Shown here piece by piece: positions 8,869 to 14,452 of a stretch of DNA of 14,452 nucleotides. The DNA is taken from NCBI GenBank assembly GCA_036939355.1, contig JALLAP010001527.1, positions 1 through 14,452 on the forward strand. The letters run 5' to 3'. How positions within the stretch are numbered: the stretch's first letter is position 1; every line of letters begins with the position of its first letter. Under the pieces are notes generated by a model. That model saw nothing but the letters and a program-made list of their open reading frames with translations. It did no database searches and was not told where the DNA came from. This stretch comes from Thalassiosira profunda (taxonomy: Eukaryota > Bacillariophyta > Thalassiosirophyceae > Thalassiosirales > Thalassiosiraceae). A program made the translations under genes and the position numbers.

Positions 8869-9507
8869 ATGATTTCATTTATATTAATGGTGTAAGTGTC
8901 GCCTCGGTTGGGTGGCGGATTTTTCATATCATGTGCATGATGCAGGCATGTGCACCATCCAGGCACTCTCCAGACTCATGTTCTTGCCCCCTCTTCCTCT
9001 GCCCACCACAGCAACAAGCAAGGCCAGACCCGGCTCTCCTCGTACTACGAGTGGATGAACATGGAGGAGCGGGTGGCCCTCGAATCGGAAATCATCCGCA
9101 AGTGCCTGTCCCGCTCGGAATTGCAGTGCTCCTTCCTCGAATACCGCGGCTTCAAGGTGATTTACCGCCGGTACGCCAGCCTCTTCTTCATCGTGGGGAC
9201 GAAGGCGGACTTCGACGTGCGAAAATCCGCCCTGGCGTCGGGGGCGAAGAAGGGGGACAAGGGGGTGGAGAACCACGAGAACGAGCTCGGGCTGTTGGAA
9301 TTCATACACAGCCTCGTGGAGACGATGGATCGGTGGGCCGGGTCGATTTGCGAATTGGATATCATGTATCAGTTGGAGCAAGTCCACTTTTTGTTGGACG
9401 AAATGGTGCAAAATGGATACGTAGTGGAGACGAACAAAAGCAACGTCTTGCGTCCGATCGATTTGATTGAGAGGGAGAGCAAGAAGAATGAGGGGATGTT
9501 CCGTTAG
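8869..9507 (+). CDS. AP4S1: AP-4 complex sigma subunit (small adaptin chain)
   Basis: Exons 8869-8891 and 9012-9507 encode 172 residues. The start MISFILMVNKQGQTRLSSYY matches the sigma-adaptin N-terminus and needs the 23-nt first exon; an ATG-only reading from 8950 would replace that conserved strand with unrelated residues. Diagnostic blocks follow: EIIRKCLSRSELQCSFLEY, VIYRRYASLFFIVG, ENELGLLEFIHSLVE, CELDIMYQLEQVHFLLDEM and ETNKSNVLRPI. The combination is closer to AP-4 sigma than to AP-1, -2 or -3. Sigma is the small core chain of the heterotetrameric coat that sorts cargo at the trans-Golgi network. The protein exceeds the usual 140-150 residues mainly through about 22 extra residues at 71-96, between FIVG and ENEL, rich in Lys, Gly, Ala and Asp. 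Confidence 0.92.
8892..9011 (+). other. Spliceosomal intron in AP-4 sigma gene
   Basis: A 120-bp intron with a GTAAGT donor immediately after the 23-nt first coding exon and a CACAG acceptor preceded by a pyrimidine-rich tract (about 8980-9008). GT of exon 1 plus C of exon 2 forms the Val codon of the conserved LMVNKQGQTR segment, which fixes both splice sites. Confidence 0.88.
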
Positions 9508-9662
9508 CTGGGGAGGTTTTGTGATGAGGGGGAATTATCACCTGCAGGGGGAGAAAGGGAAGAGGTGAAGTGAATCTCACAAACTCCTCATGAATTGGAT
9601 AACACTGTTGGTGATGTGTCGTTTGGCGCTTCGTGTAGAAGGGCCAAATGATTATTAAGGTG

Positions 9663-10502
9663 CTAATCAATATTGCGTCGTCGTGCGCTGTATCTCTCAT
9701 TTTGCAACCAATCATTGTTCATGTACGGGGCGGGCCTCTCGGAACTAACCATCACATCCTGCGCCAACCCTTCAGCCGGATTCATTGGATACAAACGCAT
9801 CACGACCCTCCCCCGCAGCGAAGATTCCGGCAGAGGACCAAAATGACGAGAGTCTCTGGACCAGAGGGGATTGTCGCCTTCCACCCATACGTGATTGGGC
9901 GGCACGACAATGGTCGTCTTTGCGTGCTGTCGGCTTCCATTCGTCAGATTCTGCTTGAAGCTCGTCCTCCGGCAAAATGGAACGGGGAACTGCGGATCGT
10001 CCGGCACTCCGCAGGCGATTCCCTCGCCCTTCAACGCACGATACTCCGACGCGTACTCTCCAAACACTTGGACAGTATCGCCCGCCAAGCCAATGATGCG
10101 TTTTGTCGCCAATCCTTTCGTGAATGGGTTGTAGAAGGTCACGACATCGCCCTTTTGCCACGGCCTCCGCAACGATGCATTTGATTGTTGCGATAGCAAA
10201 CTGCGCATGCACCTTTGCAGATTATCACCATTCAACCATATAATTCGGTGGCTCCAGCAATCTCTGCAGTACAGACCTCCCTGTACGTCCATCGTGGGCA
10301 GCATGCTCGGTCCGTTTCCAACGTCAAGGGCAAAGGGAAACGGATATTGATAAAAATATATGTCGTCGTCGAAGTGGGTGTAGATTGCAAAGGCGTTGAT
10401 GAAGACGAAGAACGATGCGACAATGATCGGGCTCTTGCGGCGCCTGGGCGCTGCTTGATGGGAGGCGTATTGTCTCAGCTGATGCTTCGTACGGCTGCGC
10501 AT
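9663..10502 (-). CDS. S26 signal peptidase, mitochondrial IMP type
   Basis: From the ATG at 10502 the protein has 279 residues: a basic tail (MRSRTKHQ, PRRRKS), one hydrophobic anchor at about 24-44 (SPIIVASFFVFINAFAIYTHF region), then the catalytic domain. GPSMLPT at 64-70 carries the nucleophile Ser66. TKRIIGLAGD at 133-142 carries the general-base Lys134. VWVEGDNPLWSRDSRHFGPLP is the final conserved S26 box. Ser/Lys enzymes with this layout cleave presequences in the mitochondrial intermembrane space (IMP1/IMP2) or at the thylakoid. The basic tail without an ER signal peptide favours mitochondria. The loop between the boxes is long and holds a CRDC motif (Cys79, Cys82). An in-frame ATG at 10655 would add 51 Arg-rich residues and also look like a presequence, but it lies in a repeat shared with non-coding DNA, so I prefer 10502. 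The gene converges with AP-4 sigma, 155 bp away. Confidence 0.85.
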   Translation of the reverse strand: MRSRTKHQLRQYASHQAAPRRRKSPIIVASFFVFINAFAIYTHFDDDIYFYQYPFPFALDVGNGPSMLPTMDVQGGLYCRDCWSHRIIWLNGDNLQRCMRSLLSQQSNASLRRPWQKGDVVTFYNPFTKGLATKRIIGLAGDTVQVFGEYASEYRALKGEGIACGVPDDPQFPVPFCRRTSFKQNLTNGSRQHAKTTIVVPPNHVWVEGDNPLWSRDSRHFGPLPESSLRGRVVMRLYPMNPAEGLAQDVMVSSERPAPYMNNDWLQNERYSARRRNID

Positions 10503-10593
10503 AGCGTCGAGCCGATGAGAAATGATGGACCAGTTGCGTGCACCGAGAGAAATGCATTGCAAATTGCGGGAGAAGGTGACACTGGTTGCCGGG

Positions 10594-10677
10594 CGACGAG
10601 TAATCCCCGTGCCCCAACGGCCACGCCATAACCTGATTGGTCTTGCCCGCAGCATCCTGTCGACACGAGGGAGAGGT
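10594..10677 (+). repeat. Direct repeat A, copy 1 (84 bp)
   Basis: By eye this aligns without gaps to 10816-10899 with 8 mismatches in 84, seven of them transitions. It contains ATTGG at 10636-10640, a reverse-strand CCAAT box, unchanged in the other copy. Confidence 0.85.
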
Positions 10678-10746
10678 TGGGCGGCGTAGGTTGAGGAGTT
10701 CAGAGTACGATACCTCGGGCGGAGTGGGCGTCGGGCGGGGCTGTTC

Positions 10747-10799
10747 ACATGAAATCACGTCACGTAAATCACGGCGACGGGAGCAAAAGCAAAGACAAA
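10747..10799 (+). repeat. Direct repeat B, copy 1
   Basis: This matches 10944-11003 with small gaps. The shared core is ATGAAATCACGTCACGT here and GTGAAATTACGTCACGT in copy 2, followed by a similar AAATCACGG and an A/G-rich tail with AAAGCAA-type runs. Confidence 0.75.
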
Positions 10800-10815
10800 G
10801 CCGCTCGCTATCTGA

Positions 10816-10899
10816 CAACGAGCAGTCCCCATGCCCCAACGGCCACGCCATGTCCTGATTGGCCTTGCCCGCAGCATCCTGCCGACACGAGGGAGAGGT
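10816..10899 (+). repeat. Direct repeat A, copy 2 (84 bp)
   Basis: Second copy of repeat A, 222 bp downstream of the first. The CCAAT-type core lies at 10858-10862, and a further ATTGG follows just outside at 10905-10909. No gene reads through this copy. Confidence 0.85.
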
Positions 10900-10942
10900 G
10901 TTGGATTGGTAGGAGGCCCGCCGCCGCCGCGCTTGCTTTGGA

Positions 10943-10963
10943 CACGTGAAATTACGTCACGTG
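10943..10963. promoter_or_regulatory. Clustered ACGT-core sites (G-box/CRE-like)
   Basis: Two CACGTG palindromes (10943-10948 and 10958-10963) flank and overlap TTACGTCA (10952-10959), a CRE-like octamer. bZIP and bHLH factors are known to bind such cores. Copy 1 keeps ACGTCACGT at 10757-10765. Function is inferred from motif and position only. Confidence 0.4.
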
Positions 10964-11003
10964 AAATCACGGAGACGCGGGAGCTAAAGCAACAAGCAAC
11001 AAA
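10944..11003 (+). repeat. Direct repeat B, copy 2
   Basis: Second copy of repeat B, 197 bp downstream of the first, ending about 135 bp before the LRR start codon. The shorter A-to-B distance here, 25 bp less than in copy 1, comes from the unrelated middle segment. Confidence 0.75.
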
Positions 11004-11070
11004 AAGAGAGAGGAGCACACAGCACACACCACACGACCACACACGAGAGCAAAAGACCCGCTGCCTGGGA

Positions 11071-11118
11071 CCTGGACCACGCCTGGACCGTAGACCTGGA
11101 CTCTGTCCGTGCCTGGAC
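11071..11118 (+). repeat. Short CCTGGAC repeats in 5' leader
   Basis: CCTGGAC occurs four times, at 11071, 11082, 11095 and 11112, spaced 11-17 bp apart, just before the LRR start codon. It looks like a small degenerate local repeat in the 5' UTR. Confidence 0.6.
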
Positions 11119-11138
11119 CACCCCACACAGCTCGCAGG

Positions 11139-12862
11139 ATGGACGGTGGAGGCGCCGCCGACGGGACTGGGGCAGTTGAGGGGGAAGAGCAGCGCAATGA
11201 CGTTGTTGTCTCCGAGGAGGCGGAGAATAGACGCCATGGCGCTCGCGACGCGGACGCGGTCGCGAACAATGGCGACGATGACAATTACCCTCGCACATGC
11301 GATGATTGGACGCTGGATGAAACGGTTTTGGAGCAGCTGAAGCGCAATCCAGCTGCCGTCGTTCACTTGGAAGTGGGCTTCAACTTGACGGACTCCCAGG
11401 ATGGCTTCGATGCTTTCGACGTGAGTTGGGAGTCCGACGGCGGAATCATAGCTGCCAACACGCATCTTGAGTCATTGAGGTTCGATTCATGGCGCCAAAT
11501 TTGGCCAAGTGAAATGCAGAGGAGGGCTAACTACAAACATTTCATTGCTGCGGTCGCTCGCAACCGATCCATCAAGCATTTGTTCATCGGGGACACTATC
11601 GACAGAGACGGAGAATTGCTATTTCCCGCGCTGGATCCTTTCTTCGAGAATAATGCTAGTTTCCGTACCATTGAGATTGGCGACGAGGAGAACGTCTCAG
11701 GTCACAACATGGACAGCAGAACCCTGACAGCTTTTGCGAATGCTGTTGGGAAGAGTCGTACGATTACAAGGTTTGTGCTGCTCGGTGATGGCGTGCAAGT
11801 TGACGCTGATGCGTGGGGGGCATTGTCGAGGTGTCTGTCCAATCTGAGCTCTTCGCTGGTGGAGCTGAACCTCAACAACAACAACATTGAACCGGCGAAT
11901 GCAATTGCAAAGTCTATTGGGATGATGACTAATCTGAGGTTTCTGGAACTGAAGAGGGCACTTGAATTGGGTACCGGCGGTTGGCGAGACTTCTTCAACG
12001 GCTTGAAAGCCTGCCATTCGTTGGAGTCCTTGGACTTGGGCCAATCCAATCTAGACGATGATGACATGGGCCCGATGGCCGATGCACTTGGAAACATCAA
12101 TTCGTTAACTGGTTTGTGCTTGCACGAGATATCATCCGTAAGCGCTGCCGGATGGGGAACGTTCGCCAGTGCGCTACAGAATCCCAACTGCAAGTTGCAT
12201 TCTCTCGATCTGGTCTGTTATGGGATGCCTCTCTTCTATACCGATGTGCTTGAGATGAGCAACGATATTGATGATTCAGTTGTTGTCGCTATTGCTGGGG
12301 CGCTCTCGCGAGCAACAGCAGTCTGAAATCGTTGGATCTCGGGCGCAACCACCCAGACATCACAGAGCAGGGATGGACGGCCCTGGCCAACGTGCTCTGC
12401 GACACGTCCAGTATTGAAGCGATACTGGCCTCCAATCACACACTGGAAAAGGTCTCCTGGTCGGGCGCTTGTGATTATGTCACTACAGGCAAAGATATTT
12501 TCTGGCGACCCGGGCTTGGTGCTTTTTTGGGTGGACGAGTGTGCTCGTTTGACGAAGAGAGTCAGAGCGACGACCAAAAGTTCCTCGTGTCGTGCTTGCG
12601 GTTGAATGAAGATGCAAACAAAGTCGAGGTGGCGCGGAAGAAGATCATTCTTTATCATTTCTCGAATGGAGACGACAACGTTAAGGACTTGCACGGCTGG
12701 GAGTTGGGAGTGATGCCCCATGTCATGGCCTGGATGGGCAAAGACGACTCTGGGCGCTCGCTTCTCTACCGGTTCGTCCAAAGCGCGCCATCCCTCTTTG
12801 GTGTGAAGGAGGGAAAGGCCACAGCCAATGCCACGGGAAGCAAGAGAAAGAGGTGTTCCTGA
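11139..12862 (+). CDS. Leucine-rich-repeat (RNI-like) protein, frameshifted
   Basis: The first frame starts at the ATG at 11139 and stops at 12324-12326 after 395 residues. Its second half has repeats of the ribonuclease-inhibitor type: LVELNLNNNNIEPANAIAKS near 240, LESLDLGQSNLDDDDM near 295, LHSLDLVCYG near 353. The match continues without interruption in the next frame (SNSSLKSLDLGRN, then GWTALANVL), so the gene is broken near 12309 by a 2-nt excess in CTCTCGCGAGC. Ignoring those two bases gives about 573 residues. The N-terminus (to residue 60) is acidic and disordered, and the C-terminus ends in a basic KRKR cluster. LRR proteins of this kind form large families in diatoms with no assigned function; a binding role is likely. 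Whether the break is a sequencing error or a real lesion cannot be told here. Confidence 0.8.
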
Positions 12863-13026
12863 GGTGCTACTGCGCCAGTTGATTCAGGGCAGCGATGAAT
12901 GGATGAATGGGCAACCTCTCATTAGTATGTATACTAACGCTCTCTATGCTCGACAACCTTTCCTCTTGCATCGTTCGCAAGCAATGATGCACCATATCAT
13001 TCCATCTCACTCAAAATTGTAACATC

Positions 13027-14452
13027 CTACGACTCCATCGGTTCAGACTCGTCCATCGCCTCGGGTTGCGCCTCCGTCTCCGCCTTCTCCTCCTCCGTCT
13101 TTGGCTCCTCGGCCGGCGCGGCCTCGTCCTTCTTCTCCCCCTCCGCAGCAGGCGTTTCCTCCGGCTTCTTCTCCTCCACCTTGGGCTTCGGCTTGGGTTT
13201 GTGCATGATGGGGCTGATCGTGTCGTTCACCTCCTTATTCTTCGCGTAGATCTGCTCGATGGTGACCACGGGATTTTCGTTCGCGGCCAGGCCACCCTGC
13301 TTGTCCAGCATGTCGTACATCCAGGCCGAGGACTTGTCCAGCTTGTCGGAACAGGTAGCGCGCTCCTCGTCAGTGATGTGGGCGTAGTTCTCGTCGCCGG
13401 CAGACGTGTTGAGCCACGAGGTGTACTTTTCGATCGACTTCTGCAGCGTCGTCATGGCGGCGGGACGGGTCCGGGCCTCGTACTGGCGGTTCTCAATGGG
13501 GTTGCCATGCACCTTCAGTTCCTCGAGCTTCTTGACGTACACCGACTTCGTCGCGTCGAAGCCGTCCTCGTACAGCCAGTTCTCGAACGATTCCAGCTTG
13601 GACGAGAATTCCGACCGCTCGGCCTCCGTGCAGTAGGGCATCAGCTGCGACTCCGAGATGATCTTGTCTCGCATATCGTAGATGTAACTTTCCAACTCGT
13701 TCCGCGCGTCGGCCGTCTCGCGCACAATCCGGTCGGCATTGGCCATCTCCACCTCCACCTCGATCTCCTTCTGCAGCTCGGCCTCCGTCCAGTCCAGCGG
13801 CCGCACGATGGAGAATTCGAGGTTGGTCTTTTTGAGCTTGGCCTTTTTGGCCTCCTTCGGCTTATCCTCCCCCTTGGCCTCGCCCCCCTCCTCGGCCGCC
13901 TTGGCCTCGACGCCCTCCTCAGCGGCTGGCTCCTCCTCGATGATCTCCTCCACCATCTGCGCCGAGCTGAGGGTCAACGAGCCGTGAATGTCCTGCTTCA
14001 CATTCACTCGGATCTTGCAGTCCGTATCAGCCGGTGCGTTGATGTGAAAGCTCGCAATCGCCTTGCTGCTCCCCTTCGGATATTGGAACGTGTCCGCGCT
14101 TTCGTCGTACGAGGCATCGACCGTGAACTTCCCCGACCGCCGCAGCGTCACCCTCCTCACGATGGGGAAATTGCATCCCCGCTCGAACATGACAACCGAG
14201 TTGGTCGGCGTTGGGTTCTGACCCTCGGCATCGACCTCCATCCCCGCCTCTTGCGCCCCGTCCCATTCGATTTTGATGGGGAAGGGCTGGTACTCAATCA
14301 CCTCGTAGGGAAGGACCTTGAACCGAGGCGAGAGGATGGCGCTTTGGAGGGCGCAGCCGCGGGCAACGGCCTCGTCGGCGTTCATAGTTGTCGACAACCC
14401 GTTGTTCACGGCGTTCGCATCCAAGCTCAGGATTCCGGCGAGTGTCTGCTTC
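13027..14452 (-). CDS. Hsp110-family chaperone (Hsp70 superfamily), 5'-partial
   Basis: The visible 474 residues are the C-terminal part; the frame runs open past the right edge, so the ATPase domain is mostly outside. LSTTMNADEAVARGCALQSA then ILSPRFKV is the end of the nucleotide-binding domain as in Hsp110/HSPA4/SSE, not canonical Hsp70. A beta-rich substrate-binding region follows, interrupted by the acidic/Lys-rich loop typical of Hsp110 (EEIIEEEPAAEEG, then KPKEAKKAKLKK). Next is a helical lid with conserved ELESYIYDMRDKI and FENWLYEDG, then a low-complexity Glu/Lys/Pro tail ending EPMES without an EEVD. Hsp110 proteins are nucleotide-exchange factors for cytosolic Hsp70 and hold unfolded clients. 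No ER or organelle signal can be judged because the N-terminus is missing. The gene converges with the LRR gene, 164 bp away. Confidence 0.93.
   Translation of the reverse strand, partial: KQTLAGILSLDANAVNNGLSTTMNADEAVARGCALQSAILSPRFKVLPYEVIEYQPFPIKIEWDGAQEAGMEVDAEGQNPTPTNSVVMFERGCNFPIVRRVTLRRSGKFTVDASYDESADTFQYPKGSSKAIASFHINAPADTDCKIRVNVKQDIHGSLTLSSAQMVEEIIEEEPAAEEGVEAKAAEEGGEAKGEDKPKEAKKAKLKKTNLEFSIVRPLDWTEAELQKEIEVEVEMANADRIVRETADARNELESYIYDMRDKIISESQLMPYCTEAERSEFSSKLESFENWLYEDGFDATKSVYVKKLEELKVHGNPIENRQYEARTRPAAMTTLQKSIEKYTSWLNTSAGDENYAHITDEERATCSDKLDKSSAWMYDMLDKQGGLAANENPVVTIEQIYAKNKEVNDTISPIMHKPKPKPKVEEKKPEETPAAEGEKKDEAAPAEEPKTEEEKAETEAQPEAMDESEPMES

Larger units (their letters stand above)
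10503..11138. promoter_or_regulatory. Divergent spacer with duplicated promoter-like block
   Basis: This 636-bp region lies between the divergent signal peptidase and LRR genes. It contains two direct copies of a composite block, about 10594-10799 and 10816-11003, each with a CCAAT-type core at its left end and ACGT-core sites at its right end. This suggests duplication of a bidirectional promoter. Its left end could instead encode the N-terminus of the peptidase if translation starts at 10655. Confidence 0.45.

Noticed and set aside
8950..9011. Start of AP-4 sigma at the ATG at 8950
   Set aside because: It gives MHHPGTLQTHV and so on, unlike any sigma chain, and reads through a good pyrimidine tract and acceptor; the upstream micro-exon supplies the conserved N-terminus.
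9217..9261. A 45-nt in-frame intron (GTGCGA to AAG) explaining the AP-4 sigma insertion
   Set aside because: It is too short for a normal spliceosomal intron, has no pyrimidine tract, and its removal would not restore the usual spacing.
10324..10851. 175-residue minus-strand frame with a repeated WPLGHGD motif
   Set aside because: The repeated peptide is just the translation of the duplicated DNA block; its 3' part overlaps the peptidase in another frame.
10755..11465. 236-residue minus-strand frame
   Set aside because: It runs antisense to the LRR gene start and through the promoter repeats; no domain and no ATG-supported homology.
1..14452. CRISPR array, transposon, prophage or bacterial defence system
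   Set aside because: No regularly spaced repeats, transposase, integrase or operon structure; introns, plastid presequence and gene families are eukaryotic.

Overview
This looks like nuclear DNA of an alga with a complex red-lineage plastid, most likely a diatom or close stramenopile. The best evidence is a small gene at 5343-5771 whose N-terminus is a signal peptide ending in a Cys-Glu-Ala|Phe junction, the phenylalanine-at-+1 ('ASAFAP'-type) signature of proteins imported into secondary plastids. It fits that most genes are intronless, that the two introns seen are about 110-120 bp with GTAAGT donors, and that the genes are closely packed on both strands. There are no operons, ribosome binding sites, CRISPR arrays or bacterial features.

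Layout: 156-1490 (+) is an unrecognised membrane protein with a proline-rich N-terminus. It converges with 1612-2022 (-), a small four-helix membrane protein. A 338-bp divergent spacer leads to 2361-4958 (+), a long acidic, mostly disordered protein. A 384-bp gene-free stretch precedes the two-exon plastid-targeted protein (5343-5771, +). This converges with a two-pore potassium channel (5899-8584, -). The channel's true C-terminus is hidden by one N flanked by a perfect 72-bp repeat, which looks like an unmerged contig overlap. Diverging from the channel is the AP-4 adaptor sigma subunit (8869-9507, +), whose first coding exon is only 23 nt. It converges with an S26 signal peptidase of the mitochondrial inner-membrane (IMP) type (9663-10502, -). 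A 636-bp divergent spacer holding two diverged copies of a promoter-like block separates that gene from a leucine-rich-repeat protein (11139-12862, +) broken by one frameshift. The last gene (13027-14452, -) is the C-terminal part of an Hsp110-family chaperone that runs off the right edge.

The genes are an unrelated housekeeping mix: ion channel, vesicle coat, mitochondrial protease, chaperone, plastid protein and several lineage-specific unknowns. I see no pathway or multi-gene system joining them. The points most worth attention are the duplicated promoter block, the intron that separates the plastid presequence from the mature protein, the AP-4 sigma insertion, and two places where sequence errors or mutations break genes.
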